Shown here: positions 16,974 to 26,658 of the stretch, piece after piece
Numbering within the stretch: the first letter of the stretch is position 1
Layout of the letters: each line of letters starts with the position of its first letter
Origin: Pasteurella testudinis DSM 23072
GTDB lineage: Bacteria; Pseudomonadota; Gammaproteobacteria; Enterobacterales; Pasteurellaceae
Direction of reading: 5' to 3'
Assembly: GCF_900176075.1 (NCBI RefSeq)
Contig: NZ_FWWV01000035.1
Location: 62,001 to 126,000 of the forward strand
Length of the DNA stretch: 64,000 nucleotides
Notes under the pieces: model-generated
The model's database searches: none
What the model saw: the letters and a program-made list of their open reading frames with translations, nothing else
Told to the model about the DNA's origin: nothing
Translations under genes and position numbers: made by a program

Positions 16974-18461
16974 ATGAAACAGCTGATCAAAATTAATCCG
17001 CAGGATAATGTCGCCGTCGCGTTGCAGGATTTATCCGCAGGACAAACGCTGGATTGCGACGGTAATCCGCTTGAAGTGAAAAGTGCGGTTGCGCGCGGAC
17101 ATAAAATAGCGTTGCAAACGATAGCCGCAGGTGATTTGGTGATCAAATACGGCTATCCGATCGGGCATGCCACCCAGCCGATTGACATTGGCGAACATGT
17201 GCATGTACACAATACCAAAACCAATCTGCGTGATATCAACGACTATCAATACGAGCCGGTTTCGACCGCACTTTCGGCGCAGGCGGCGGACAGAAAAGTG
17301 CGCTTGTACCGCCGCAAAAACGGCGAAGTCGGCATTCGTAACGAATTGTGGATCATACCGACGGTGGGCTGCGTGGTCGGCATTGCCCGTCAGATTCAAA
17401 AGCGTTTTTTGCAAAACCATTCGGCGTTGGCGATTGACGGCGTTTATACCTTTAACCACAGCTACGGCTGTTCGCAGTTGGGCGATGATCACGAAAATAC
17501 CAAAATTATTTTGCAGGATATGGTAAAACACCCTAATGCCGGTGGTGTTTTGGTGATCGGTTTGGGCTGTGAAAATAATCAGGTGAATGTGTTTCAGCAG
17601 ACGTTGGGCGATTACGATCACGAACGGGTCAAATTTATGGTTTCACAGAAAGTCGAAGATGAAATCGAAGCCGGTGTCGCCTTGCTCGAACAATTGTATC
17701 GGCAAATGGCACAGGATCAGCGGCAAGACGGTTATCTGAGCGAGGTGAAATTCGGCTTGGAATGCGGCGGATCGGACGGTTTTTCCGGTATCACCGCTAA
17801 CCCGATGCTCGGGCTGTTCTCGGATTATCTGACGTCGCACGGCGGCACCACGGTGCTGACCGAAGTGCCGGAAATGTTCGGGGCGGAACGTATTCTAATG
17901 AGCCACTGTCGAGATGAGCAAACCTTTAATAAAACCGTGGCGATGGTCAATGACTTCAAGCAGTATTTTATCCGACACCAACAACCGATTTACGAAAATC
18001 CGTCGCCGGGAAACAAAGAGGGCGGGATCACTACGCTGGAAGACAAATCGCTCGGCTGCACGCAAAAAGCCGGACACAGTCAGGTGGTGGACGTGTTGAA
18101 ATACGGCGAACGTTTGAAACACAACGGACTGAATTTATTAAGTGCGCCCGGCAATGATGCGGTTGCGACCAGCGCATTGGCGGCTGCCGGCTGCCATATC
18201 GTGCTGTTTACCACCGGACGCGGAACGCCTTACGGCGGTTTTGTGCCGACCTTAAAAATCGCTACCAACAGCGAGTTGGCAAACAAGAAAAAACACTGGA
18301 TCGATTTTGATGCCGGACAGCTGTTGCAAGCAGTATCGATGACACAGATGTTAGAGAATTTTCTCGATCTCTTGGTCAACACCGTCAACGGACAGCCGAC
18401 CAAAAATGAAATCAACGATTTTCGCGAACTGGCTATCTTCAAGAGCGGTGTCACTTTATAG
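16974..18461 (+). CDS. uxaA: Altronate dehydratase UxaA
   Basis: A 495-residue enzyme dehydrating D-altronate to 2-keto-3-deoxy-D-gluconate (KDG), requiring iron. It has the two-part architecture of the UxaA/GarD family. An N-terminal SAF-like domain of about 100 residues contains HVHVHNTKTNL. The large domain has cysteine-bearing motifs FNHSYGCSQLGDDH, IGLGCENNQ, LECGGSDGFSGITANP and LGCTQKAGH. The late TGRGTPYGGFVPTLKIATN is also typical. The six-base gap after uxaB implies co-transcription. Length is equal to the E. coli protein. It forms KDG, which the following kdgK phosphorylates. Confidence 0.96.
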   Translation: MKQLIKINPQDNVAVALQDLSAGQTLDCDGNPLEVKSAVARGHKIALQTIAAGDLVIKYGYPIGHATQPIDIGEHVHVHNTKTNLRDINDYQYEPVSTALSAQAADRKVRLYRRKNGEVGIRNELWIIPTVGCVVGIARQIQKRFLQNHSALAIDGVYTFNHSYGCSQLGDDHENTKIILQDMVKHPNAGGVLVIGLGCENNQVNVFQQTLGDYDHERVKFMVSQKVEDEIEAGVALLEQLYRQMAQDQRQDGYLSEVKFGLECGGSDGFSGITANPMLGLFSDYLTSHGGTTVLTEVPEMFGAERILMSHCRDEQTFNKTVAMVNDFKQYFIRHQQPIYENPSPGNKEGGITTLEDKSLGCTQKAGHSQVVDVLKYGERLKHNGLNLLSAPGNDAVATSALAAAGCHIVLFTTGRGTPYGGFVPTLKIATNSELANKKKHWIDFDAGQLLQAVSMTQMLENFLDLLVNTVNGQPTKNEINDFRELAIFKSGVTL

Positions 18462-18527
18462 CCGTTTACGTTTAAGCGGAAGCAAGCCAACGCAGATCAG
18501 TAGGATTTAGCACGGAGTAACAACAAG

Positions 18528-19469
18528 ATGCCTGTAAAAATTGCCGTAATCGGCGAATGTATGATCGAGCTTTCGTTGAAGGAAAATGATCCGAAATTGG
18601 CATTCGGCGGCGATACGCTCAATACCGCGGTTTATCTGTCGCGCCTGTTGGATCATTGTCATTTTTCAGTCAGTTATGTGACCGCACTTGGGCAAGATCC
18701 GTTCAGTCGGCAAATGTTGGCGCAATGGCAGCAAGAAGGGGTTGAGACCGATTTGGTGCAGCAACGTGCGGACAAGCTGCCGGGACTGTATTCGATTGTG
18801 ACTGATGCGCAGGGCGAACGCAGTTTCTATTATTGGCGCAATGATTCCGCCGCGCGTTATTGGTTGCAAGGGGAGCAAAGCGAGGTGGTTTTAAGCCGTT
18901 TGCAAGCGTTTGATTATTGTTATCTGAGCGGTATCAGCGTGGCGATTTTGGACAGTGCCAGTTTGGAAAAACTCTACGCCCTGTTGCAGCAAATCAAAGC
19001 TAACGGCGGTAAGGTGGTTTTTGATAATAATTACCGCCCGCGTCTTTGGCAAAATGCTGAAATTGCGCAGCAGGTGTATCAAAAAATCCTCGCTTTCACC
19101 GATATTGCTTTTTTAACGCTGGACGATGAAACCGCACTTTGGGGCGATGATCACGATAAAGCAGGCGAAAGTGCGGTCGAGGCGGTGGTCGCACGCACGC
19201 AAGGTTACGGCGTGGCTGAAATCGTGATTAAACGCGGTGCGGCAAGCTGCATTGTCGCAACAGGGGAAAAACGGTTTGAGATTGCGGCGAATAACATTGC
19301 CGCAGAAAAGGTGATCGATACCACCGCCGCCGGCGATTCTTTCAGTGCCGGCTATCTGGCGGCACGTTTGTGCGGCAGTGAGGTGGAAAGTGCGGTGCGG
19401 CAAGGACACCAACTGGCTGGCACGGTCATTCAGCACCGTGGTGCGATTATTGCACGAGATAAGATGTGA
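18528..19469 (+). CDS. kdgK: 2-keto-3-deoxygluconate kinase KdgK, copy 1
   Basis: A 313-residue PfkB/ribokinase-fold kinase turning KDG into KDPG with ATP. Features are the N-terminal substrate segment GECMIELS and FGGDTLNTAVYLSRL, FDNNYRPRLW in the middle, and the catalytic C-terminal DTTAAGDSFSAGYLA with the base Asp. A GGAG site precedes the ATG. A second copy at 30748-31695 is about nine tenths identical in protein and almost identical in DNA over its central part. The difference is greatest at both ends, a pattern expected from gene conversion. It closes the L-galactonate operon; its stop lies a few bases from that of the convergent EamA gene. Confidence 0.94.
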   Translation: MPVKIAVIGECMIELSLKENDPKLAFGGDTLNTAVYLSRLLDHCHFSVSYVTALGQDPFSRQMLAQWQQEGVETDLVQQRADKLPGLYSIVTDAQGERSFYYWRNDSAARYWLQGEQSEVVLSRLQAFDYCYLSGISVAILDSASLEKLYALLQQIKANGGKVVFDNNYRPRLWQNAEIAQQVYQKILAFTDIAFLTLDDETALWGDDHDKAGESAVEAVVARTQGYGVAEIVIKRGAASCIVATGEKRFEIAANNIAAEKVIDTTAAGDSFSAGYLAARLCGSEVESAVRQGHQLAGTVIQHRGAIIARDKM

Positions 19470-19474
19470 AAATA

Positions 19475-20338
19475 TTATTTTTTCACCACGTTTAAGCGGT
19501 AAACCAACAAGGCGCAGAGAATCAAGCTGCAACCGAGCAATTTAAGCGCGGTGAGGGTCTCGTTCATTAACCACACGCTTAACATCAGTGTCCAAACCGG
19601 TTCCAGCACCATAATAATCGCCGCCGTGCTGATATGGCAGTGTTTTTGCCCGACCGTTTGCACAAAATAACGCAAATTACTGGCAATCAACACACTGGCA
19701 ACAAACCAGAGCCAGGTTTTGCCCGAAATATCCGCTTGCCAACTTTCAAATGCGAGCGAATAGCCACTGCATAACATGCCGACGATCCCGAACTGAATCA
19801 CAATCAGCGGCATCGACGCAATATTTTTGGCATATTGATGATTCAGCACAAAATAGAGTGCAGCAGACAAGGAGCTGAGCAGAAACAGAATACTGCCGGT
19901 TGAAAAACGCAGTTCACCATAGCGCCCGATAGCCAGCAAATACAGTCCGGCAAGGGCAATCGGCATCGAAAGCCAGAATACCGGCAAAGGGCGGTGCTTA
20001 AAAATCAACCAAGAGATTAACGGGGCGATCAGCATCGACAAACTGACCAGAAAAGCCCCTTCTCCCAAATCATTGCTGTAAGTGATACCCTGCACCCACA
20101 GCAATAAATTGAGCGCCAATGCCACGCCGACCGCACTTGCGCGTATAATGTGGGCTTTGCTTATCTGCGACAAAGCAGGATAAGCAAAGGGCAGGAAAAT
20201 AATCGCCGCCAGCAGAAATCGCAGCCCCATAAAGCCGACCGACGGCATTTCCGCAATGGCATTTTTCGACAAAAACCACCCCGAAGCGCCGATCAGCGTG
20301 ACCAGAAACATCAGCAGTTGTCCGAGATAGTTTTGCAT
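19475..20338 (-). CDS. EamA/DMT family transporter
   Basis: A 287-residue drug/metabolite transporter with ten hydrophobic segments in two EamA repeats. The first begins LLMFLVTLIGASGWFLSKNAIAEMPSVGFMGLRFLLAAI. The second ends AAIIMVLEPVWTLMLSVWLMNETLTALKLLGCSLILCALLVY, the usual repeat signature with E-P-V. It lies 41 bases behind uxuA on the same strand and may be read through from that operon. A role in moving a sugar acid or by-product is possible, but the substrate cannot be deduced. No strong ribosome site is visible. Confidence 0.82.
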   Translation of the reverse strand: MQNYLGQLLMFLVTLIGASGWFLSKNAIAEMPSVGFMGLRFLLAAIIFLPFAYPALSQISKAHIIRASAVGVALALNLLLWVQGITYSNDLGEGAFLVSLSMLIAPLISWLIFKHRPLPVFWLSMPIALAGLYLLAIGRYGELRFSTGSILFLLSSLSAALYFVLNHQYAKNIASMPLIVIQFGIVGMLCSGYSLAFESWQADISGKTWLWFVASVLIASNLRYFVQTVGQKHCHISTAAIIMVLEPVWTLMLSVWLMNETLTALKLLGCSLILCALLVYRLNVVKK

Positions 20339-20379
20339 GGCGATATCCGATGATAAGGGGAAAATTCCCCGTTTTCATC

Positions 20380-21564
20380 TTATTGATTAAAATAGACTTT
20401 CTTCAATGCCAACTCCAGCCCACGGAACTCAGCCAGACCTTTTAAACGCCCAATGGCTGAATAGCCCGGATTGGTTTTCTTACGCAAATCGTCCAACATC
20501 TGATGGCCGTGATCGGGACGCATCGGAATCAGGCGTTGATTGCCGGCGGCTTTGCGTTTGTATTCTTCGCTCAATAATGCTTTGACCACGTTAAACATAT
20601 CGACATCGCCTTCCAAATGCGCGGCTTCGTGGAACGTCAGCGGATTTTCCTCACGGCAAGTAGAGCGCAGGTGGGCGAAATAGATCCGATCGGCAAAGCG
20701 TTTGGTCATTTGCACCAAATCGTTGTCGGAACGCACGCCGTAAGAGCCGGTGCACATAGTAAAACCGTTTGCCGCCAGCGGCTGAGTTTCGACAAACCAC
20801 TGCATATCCTCAATGGTGGAAACAATGCGCGGCAGACCCAAAATCGGGCGCGGCGGATCATCAGGGTGAATCGCCATTTTGATCCCGACTTCTTCCGCAA
20901 CCGGAATAATTTCCTGCAAAAAGAGCGCCAAATGCTGGCGGAACTGTTCTTTGCTGATGCCTTGGTAGCGATCCAATTGTTGCTGGAATTCGGCAAGGGT
21001 ATAACCTTCCTCAGCGCCCGGTAAACCAGCGATGATATTATTGGTCAGCTGCTGAATGTCTTGTGCACTCATTTTATCAAAATAAGCTTTTGCTGCTTGC
21101 TGTTCGGCGGCGCTATACGTCTCGCTTGCGCCCGGACGTTTTAAAATATGCAACTCGAAAGCGGCGAATGCGTCTTGATCAAAGCGCAACGCCTTAGAGC
21201 CGTCCGGTAATTGGTATGCCAAATCGGTGCGCGTCCAGTCCAATACCGGCATGAAATTGTAACAAACGGTATCAATACCGCACTTTGCCAAATTGCGCAG
21301 GGTCTGCTGGTAATTTTCAATCCACCGGCGGTATTCGCCGCTTTGGGTTTTAATCTCCTCATGCACCGGCACGCTTTCCACCACCGACCACACTAATCCG
21401 GCTTGTTCGATCTCGCTTTTACGCTTCTCGATCTCCTCAATACTCCACACTTGTCCGTTCGGGATATGGTGAAGTGCGGTCACAATTCCCGTCGCCCCCG
21501 CCTGACGGATATCCGCCAACGAAACCGGATCTTTCGGTCCGTACCAACGCCATGTTTGTTCCAT
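20380..21564 (-). CDS. uxuA: Mannonate dehydratase UxuA
   Basis: A 394-residue TIM-barrel enzyme that dehydrates D-mannonate to KDG with Fe2+ or Mn2+. The family start [37 protein letters not shown] is clear. Metal-site and catalytic motifs visible are [38 protein letters not shown] and [17 protein letters not shown] lies before the ATG. It is the last hexuronate gene of the minus-strand operon dctQM-GH31-uxuR-uxuA. The upstream pathway enzymes UxaC and UxuB are in the divergent operon, so the glucuronate route is split over two transcripts. Confidence 0.96.
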   Translation of the reverse strand: MEQTWRWYGPKDPVSLADIRQAGATGIVTALHHIPNGQVWSIEEIEKRKSEIEQAGLVWSVVESVPVHEEIKTQSGEYRRWIENYQQTLRNLAKCGIDTVCYNFMPVLDWTRTDLAYQLPDGSKALRFDQDAFAAFELHILKRPGASETYSAAEQQAAKAYFDKMSAQDIQQLTNNIIAGLPGAEEGYTLAEFQQQLDRYQGISKEQFRQHLALFLQEIIPVAEEVGIKMAIHPDDPPRPILGLPRIVSTIEDMQWFVETQPLAANGFTMCTGSYGVRSDNDLVQMTKRFADRIYFAHLRSTCREENPLTFHEAAHLEGDVDMFNVVKALLSEEYKRKAAGNQRLIPMRPDHGHQMLDDLRKKTNPGYSAIGRLKGLAEFRGLELALKKVYFNQ

Positions 21565-21584
21565 TTTTTTGCTCCTATGAAAAA

Positions 21585-22334
21585 TTAAATTCCGACGATA
21601 ACCGGATTAACGCTAAATAAATAACCATCAAAATTAGGGTCTTCTACATCTGATAATTCGAAAAGTTTTTGTTTCACATTTTCTAAATGTTGCCACATCG
21701 CTTTTCTTGCTAACGCCGCATCTTTGCGCTGAATAGCCGTGATGATATTTTCATGATCTTGTAACCAAAGGTAGCGGTAACTTTGGTTGGGAATATGAGC
21801 ATGCAGTCCTTTCCACATTTCACTGTCCGTTCGATATTTCCAAAGATCTTTTTGCATTCTGATTAACACTTCGTTTTGCGTTATTTCTGCAATGGTCGAA
21901 TGAAAATCTTCATCGGCAATATAATCTTCTTCGCCAAGTTCCAGGCTTTTTCTCTCTTGGCTTAAGATTGATTTCAGTTTATCGATATCTTTTTTGGTGG
22001 CTTGAACGGCGGCAAATTCTGCGATGCTGCTTTCTAACAATTGCCGTGCTTGCAATAATTCAAAGGGACCGATGTCAGAAAAAATATCGTCTTTTTCGTC
22101 ATTCGCAGCAATCGGAAGTGCGGTGACATAAACCCCGGAACCTTTTTTGATGTCAATAAGATTTTCCAGTTCGAGCATAATCAGTGCTTCTCTGATTACC
22201 GTTCGACTGACACCAAACTCTTCGGCAAAATCACGCTCGGTCGGCAGCCTATCGCCAATATTATATATGCCGTCGGCAAGCCGTTCTTTTAATAAAAGTC
22301 CTATTTTTTTATAGGAACGAAGTTCATTTTCCAT
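21585..22334 (-). CDS. uxuR: GntR/FadR family hexuronate regulator, UxuR/ExuR-like
   Basis: A 249-residue repressor of the FCD subgroup. The winged helix (about residues 8-75) has the recognition part [35 protein letters not shown]. The FCD domain (about 95-230) has [21 protein letters not shown] and [30 protein letters not shown], which repeat E. coli UxuR closely. Family members respond to fructuronate or other hexuronates and bind TTGG-containing palindromes. One such palindrome, TTGGCATGCCAA, lies upstream of the operon's first gene at 26586-26597. The gene is embedded in the operon, so autoregulation is likely. Confidence 0.9.
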   Translation of the reverse strand: MENELRSYKKIGLLLKERLADGIYNIGDRLPTERDFAEEFGVSRTVIREALIMLELENLIDIKKGSGVYVTALPIAANDEKDDIFSDIGPFELLQARQLLESSIAEFAAVQATKKDIDKLKSILSQERKSLELGEEDYIADEDFHSTIAEITQNEVLIRMQKDLWKYRTDSEMWKGLHAHIPNQSYRYLWLQDHENIITAIQRKDAALARKAMWQHLENVKQKLFELSDVEDPNFDGYLFSVNPVIVGI

Positions 22335-22346
22335 TACTCAATACCC

Positions 22347-24725
22347 CTAACTAGATTTGATATCGGAAATATTAATTTTATTTGTCTGCATACCATTGAC
22401 TATTAATTTCCTGCTTTCCCCGCTCGGCAATGTGAATACTATTTCGGTATATTCCGGAATAAAATCGCCACGCTTGTTCATGGTTAATTCTATATTATTG
22501 TCTGTACATTTCATATTCAGATGTAAGCCGAAATATTTATTATTTAAATAATCGAAGCTGATACCGTCATCGTCAAATAGCGTTATTGTTGTTTCACCTT
22601 GATCCAAAAACGGCATAATTAATAATTCGCGCCGATTGTCATACTGTGTGTTTTTCAGCCTGTTGCCGGATAATGGCAGAATGCTGCCGGCTTTGATAAA
22701 CAGCGGGATTTTTTCTAACGGTGCGTCTACAATAATGCTTTGTTTACCGGCAAACCATTGATGGCTATAAAAATCATACCACCCGTGTTGATTGTCCGGT
22801 AAATAGACTTCACGGGTAGTTTGTCCTGGTTCAACCACGGAAGCGACTAATAAATCTTGTCCCAAGAGATAATCGTCATTTTCTTTAAAGGTGTTGTTAT
22901 CCCAGTCGTGGTCGAGAAATGTCGGCCGCAGCATAGGCTCATGCTCATGGTGGGCTTTCCATAATAGGTTATACAAATACGGCATCAGTCGATAGCGCAA
23001 TTTAATCGCTTCACGGATAATCGGCGTGACTTCAGGATACATCCACGGTTCATTCACGGTTTTGTCATCATTCCAAGAATGAATGGTAAAACGCGGGTGC
23101 ATGACGCCATTTTGAACCCAACGTACAAATAATTCCGGATCCGGTTTATTGCCGGAAAATCCGCCGACATCATGCCCCACATTGTAAAGTCCGGACAGGC
23201 TCATGCCTAAACCCATTTTGATATTGTAGCGTAGCGTGTTCCAGTTGGTGCGGTTGTCGCCGGACCATGTCTGCACATAGCGGTTCATTCCGGGAGAGCC
23301 GGAACGGGAAATAAGATACGGGCGGAGATTGGGGGCATACTCTATCTGCGCTTCATAAGACGCTTTCATCATTAATAGCGGCTGTAACGGACGGATTAAT
23401 TTTATCGCTAAGCCTTTGCCAAAATAGTGGCATTTGGCGTTATTATCCCAGACTTCAAATTCATTATTATCATTCCAGGTGGAATCAATTCCGTAGTCAA
23501 GTAATTGTTGTTTAACATTATTTTTCCACCAATTAATGGTGTTCGGATTGGTGAAATCTAAATGGGAACCTTCATCGTCCCAAAAAACAGAGATTTCTGG
23601 ATTATCAGATTCGGAATCTTGGATAAATAAACCTGCCTGAGCAACTTCATGATATTTAGGGTGATCATGCAACAGGCAAGGTTTAATATTGGCGGCCAGT
23701 TTCATTCCGGCACGATGAAAATAAGCGCTCATCTCTTTTGGTTGCGGCACTTTGTCATAATTCCAGTTAAAGACATAGCGCTTATTACCAATCGACGTAT
23801 AACCGGACGATAATTGGAAAGAATCACACGGAATCGCGTGCTGCTCGCATAAATCGACAAATTTTTTCAGCTGTTCCTGCGCATCCGGAGCGTCGGTATA
23901 ATGCATGGTTGAACCGCTGTAACCCAAGCTCCATTTCGGTCCGAAAATAGTTCCGCCTGTCAGTGCGGTATATTTTTTCGTAACATCAAGAATTTTCGGT
24001 CCCAAAACCATATAGTAATCGAGATCGCCGTCTTCTGCTTGGTAGCTGCGGTAATAGGTATGGTAGTTATCAATTTCGCTGCCTAATCTGAACCAGCAAG
24101 AGGCCAGATTATCGTAATACAGTCCATAACTGACATTTTCAGTATGCGTAATATAGAACGGAATGTGTTTATAGAGCGGATCGGTCGTTTCTGCGTTATA
24201 ACCCATGGCATCAAGGTTACGCATTTCAAAGCGACGGCCGTGACGGTTCAAATTGCCGGTTTTTTCCCCTAATCCGTAATATTGCTCGGAGATATCGCGT
24301 TGTAGGAAATGTGAAATTTGATTGTCGGAAACACCGAATAAATAGGCGCCGGTTTTCCGATCAGACACAAACGTCGTCCAGATGCCGTTGTTGTTATACT
24401 GCCATTCTAAACAGAGCGGCTGATGTACGATAACCCGCAGTTTTTCACTGGCAACTATAAGACTATTTTCTGCTTTTGTAACGGAATATGCCGGCAGGGA
24501 AAAGCCATCCGAAGACCAACGATCACGTCCCTGCCAGTCAACATCGGATTGATTAGGCGTAACCGCCCAGGTTTGCGGCACTCTGAAATTCTCGTCTTGG
24601 CTGAAAGCGATTCGGAATATATCCTGTTCGAGTACAAAAATATGCAGTTTCCAGCAATAATCGCATTGTATGTCAATACGATTGTTTGCTTGTCCGATAA
24701 GTTGCCAATTTTTTAATGTTTTCAT
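22347..24725 (-). CDS. Glycoside hydrolase family 31 enzyme of unknown specificity
   Basis: A 792-residue GH31 protein without signal peptide, therefore cytoplasmic. The predicted nucleophile is Asp419 in STWNDNNEFE and the acid/base is Asp490 in WSGDNRTNW; VGHDVGGF and HPRFTIHSWND are further barrel motifs. Two beta-sandwich regions flank the barrel. In neutral alpha-glucosidases the strand-3 motif usually carries Asp (D-x-D-Y type). Here it is SFQLSSGY with Gln304, followed by NKRYVFNWN with Arg316. A Gln at this place and an Arg in this loop also occur in the sulfoquinovosidase YihQ, which binds an acidic sugar. Because the gene lies between dctM and uxuR, hydrolysis of an alpha-linked uronic-acid glycoside is an attractive but unproven idea. 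An ordinary alpha-glucosidase remains possible. Confidence 0.88.
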   Translation of the reverse strand: MKTLKNWQLIGQANNRIDIQCDYCWKLHIFVLEQDIFRIAFSQDENFRVPQTWAVTPNQSDVDWQGRDRWSSDGFSLPAYSVTKAENSLIVASEKLRVIVHQPLCLEWQYNNNGIWTTFVSDRKTGAYLFGVSDNQISHFLQRDISEQYYGLGEKTGNLNRHGRRFEMRNLDAMGYNAETTDPLYKHIPFYITHTENVSYGLYYDNLASCWFRLGSEIDNYHTYYRSYQAEDGDLDYYMVLGPKILDVTKKYTALTGGTIFGPKWSLGYSGSTMHYTDAPDAQEQLKKFVDLCEQHAIPCDSFQLSSGYTSIGNKRYVFNWNYDKVPQPKEMSAYFHRAGMKLAANIKPCLLHDHPKYHEVAQAGLFIQDSESDNPEISVFWDDEGSHLDFTNPNTINWWKNNVKQQLLDYGIDSTWNDNNEFEVWDNNAKCHYFGKGLAIKLIRPLQPLLMMKASYEAQIEYAPNLRPYLISRSGSPGMNRYVQTWSGDNRTNWNTLRYNIKMGLGMSLSGLYNVGHDVGGFSGNKPDPELFVRWVQNGVMHPRFTIHSWNDDKTVNEPWMYPEVTPIIREAIKLRYRLMPYLYNLLWKAHHEHEPMLRPTFLDHDWDNNTFKENDDYLLGQDLLVASVVEPGQTTREVYLPDNQHGWYDFYSHQWFAGKQSIIVDAPLEKIPLFIKAGSILPLSGNRLKNTQYDNRRELLIMPFLDQGETTITLFDDDGISFDYLNNKYFGLHLNMKCTDNNIELTMNKRGDFIPEYTEIVFTLPSGESRKLIVNGMQTNKINISDIKSS

Positions 24726-24743
24726 TCTGATATCCTATTTTAA

Positions 24744-26045
24744 CTAGTATCCCAAGAAAAAGCGTGGCAGCGCCAAACTTAATTCCGGCACAAATGTGAC
24801 TAACATTAGCGCGATAATAAGCATGGCATAGAATGGTAATAAAGGTTTGATCACTTTATCGATTTTTATGCCACCCACTGAGCAACCGATAAACAGGGCG
24901 CTACCGACCGGCGGAGTGCAGATACCGATAGACAGGTTAAATGCCATTAAGACGCCAAAATGTACCGGATCCATGCCTAATTCCGTGACAATCGGGAAGA
25001 ATATCGGTGTAAAAATCAAGAGCGCCGGTGTCATATCCATAAATACGCCGACAATCAGTAAAATAACATTGATGATGAGTAGAATAACAATCGGATTTTC
25101 GGATATGTTGAGTAAGGCATCGCTGATGGTGTAAGGAATATCGGCGTTTGCCATTGCCCATGACATGCCCATTGAAGTACCGATTAATAAAAGAACAATC
25201 GAAGTAGTGACAACGGAATCTAAAATAATTTTTGGCAGCTGCTTTAAAGAGACTTCACGATAAAAGACGACCGCCAAAATCAAGGTATAAACTACTGCGA
25301 AGGCTGAGGCTTCGGTAGCCGTGAAAACCCCACGGACAATACCGCCCATGATCACGACAATTAACCCAAGACTCGGCAGGGCATCTAAGGTTTTTTTAAT
25401 AGCCTCCGATTTGGTCGGTTTTGGCGAGACGGGATAATTTCTTTTTTTAGCGATAAACCCGATAATCAGCATGATGGATAATCCCATTAAAATTCCGGGA
25501 ATATAACCGGCCAAGAATAGGGCGCCGATAGACGTACCGCCAGAGATGAGGGAGTAAACGATAAAGGTGTTGCTCGGCGGAATCAGCAATCCTGTAGGCG
25601 ATGATGTGATATTGACGGCGGCAGAAAATGCCGGATCATATCCCTCTTTCTTCTGTAACGGCGCCATTGTGCCGCCGACAGCGGCGGCTGATGCCACCGC
25701 CGAACCTGAAATAGAACCGAACATCATATTCGCCAACACGTTGACATGGGCTAAGGAACCGGGTAAACGACCGCCGATAACCTTGGCAAATTCAATCAGT
25801 CTGAGCGCAATCCCGCCGCGGTTCATAATATTGCCGGCCAAAATGAAGAATGGAATCGCCAGCAATGAAAAGCTATCCAATCCCGATGCCATTTTTTGCG
25901 AGATAACGGTAATTGCCGCATCAAACGGAATGGACAGCATGATAGTGATTAAAGAGGAAAGACCGATGGCAAAGGAGATCGGCACTCCGAGAAAGAGGAA
26001 GAAAAAGAACGTTGAACAAAGTACGATAACTGTTGACCATTCCAT
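24744..26045 (-). CDS. TRAP transporter large permease (DctM family), hexuronate cluster
   Basis: A 433-residue polytopic TRAP subunit, paralogous to the one at 14200-15486. It shows LLAIPFFILAGNIMNRGGIALRLIEFAKVIGG, FGSISGSAVASAAAVGGTMAP, ITSSPTGLLIPPSNTFIVYSL and LMAFNLSIGICTPPVGSALFIG. It follows dctQ by 25 bases on the same strand and precedes the GH31 gene by 18 bases. Its partner binding protein is on the opposite strand at 26795. The cargo is probably D-glucuronate or a close relative, judged from neighbouring uxu/uxa genes. Confidence 0.93.
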   Translation of the reverse strand: MEWSTVIVLCSTFFFFLFLGVPISFAIGLSSLITIMLSIPFDAAITVISQKMASGLDSFSLLAIPFFILAGNIMNRGGIALRLIEFAKVIGGRLPGSLAHVNVLANMMFGSISGSAVASAAAVGGTMAPLQKKEGYDPAFSAAVNITSSPTGLLIPPSNTFIVYSLISGGTSIGALFLAGYIPGILMGLSIMLIIGFIAKKRNYPVSPKPTKSEAIKKTLDALPSLGLIVVIMGGIVRGVFTATEASAFAVVYTLILAVVFYREVSLKQLPKIILDSVVTTSIVLLLIGTSMGMSWAMANADIPYTISDALLNISENPIVILLIINVILLIVGVFMDMTPALLIFTPIFFPIVTELGMDPVHFGVLMAFNLSIGICTPPVGSALFIGCSVGGIKIDKVIKPLLPFYAMLIIALMLVTFVPELSLALPRFFLGY

Positions 26046-26070
26046 ATTATTTACCTTTTGTTAACTAGGC

Positions 26071-26547
26071 TTAATTATTTAATTCTTTAGAAATATCTCT
26101 CAGGAGATAAATCAGCATAAAAGCACCGCTAAGTGGAATGGCAAAGTAAACCCATCCCATTTGAATACCCAAAACCGGCGATATTTGTCCGGCACTCATC
26201 GTATCCAACACCAATTTTCCGCCGCCGTAGCACATGATCAGAATGATGAAAAACAGGCTGATGATATTAATCAGCAGATTCAGAAAATTTTGTTTTTTAG
26301 GTGATGATTCTAATTTTGTCAGTAGCAAATCGATTGCAAGATGCTTTTTTTGTCCTAAGGCGTAAGCGGCACCGATTAGTCCGACCCAAATAAATAAAAA
26401 GCGTGCAATTTCATCGGTATAGGTGCTCGGTTGATTGAGGACGTAGCGAGAGAAAACTTGCCACACAACGCAAATAACCAAAAAAACGCTGAGTGTGACA
26501 CATAAAGCGGATAACGCTTTATCGATGGTTGAGATGAATTTGGCCAT
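26071..26547 (-). CDS. TRAP transporter small permease (DctQ family), hexuronate cluster
   Basis: A 158-residue protein with four hydrophobic helices. The family segment WQVFSRYVLNQPSTYTDEIARFLFIWVGLIGAAYALGQKKHLAIDLL is plain. AAGGGA lies before the ATG at 26547. It is the first gene of the minus-strand operon dctQ-dctM-GH31-uxuR-uxuA. It has low identity with the DctQ of the L-galactonate operon, so the two transporters probably did not arise by the recent event that equalised the kdgK copies. Confidence 0.92.
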   Translation of the reverse strand: MAKFISTIDKALSALCVTLSVFLVICVVWQVFSRYVLNQPSTYTDEIARFLFIWVGLIGAAYALGQKKHLAIDLLLTKLESSPKKQNFLNLLINIISLFFIILIMCYGGGKLVLDTMSAGQISPVLGIQMGWVYFAIPLSGAFMLIYLLRDISKELNN

Positions 26548-26583
26548 GATATCCCTTAATTATTAAAGTAGAGTTGATGTTCA

Positions 26584-26599
26584 TATTGGCATGCCAAAA
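26584..26599. promoter_or_regulatory. Candidate UxuR/ExuR operator upstream of dctQ
   Basis: A perfect 12-bp palindrome TTGGCATGCCAA at 26586-26597 is flanked by A/T. It resembles the UxuR/ExuR consensus of enterobacteria, ATTGGTATACCAAT. It lies about 40 bases before the dctQ start, a location suited to repression by the UxuR-like protein encoded in that operon. Confidence 0.55.
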
Positions 26600-26642
26600 T
26601 ATACATCAAACTGAATGTTGAGCAATTATTAATTGTTTATTT

Positions 26643-26658
26643 TGTGATCTGGTTCACC
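26643..26658. promoter_or_regulatory. CRP-like site in the divergent dctQ/dctP control region
   Basis: TGTGA-N6-TCACC differs from the CRP consensus only in the last base. It is placed between the two divergent hexuronate operons, so it could activate both under glucose limitation. It overlaps the left arm of the neighbouring palindrome. Confidence 0.65.
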
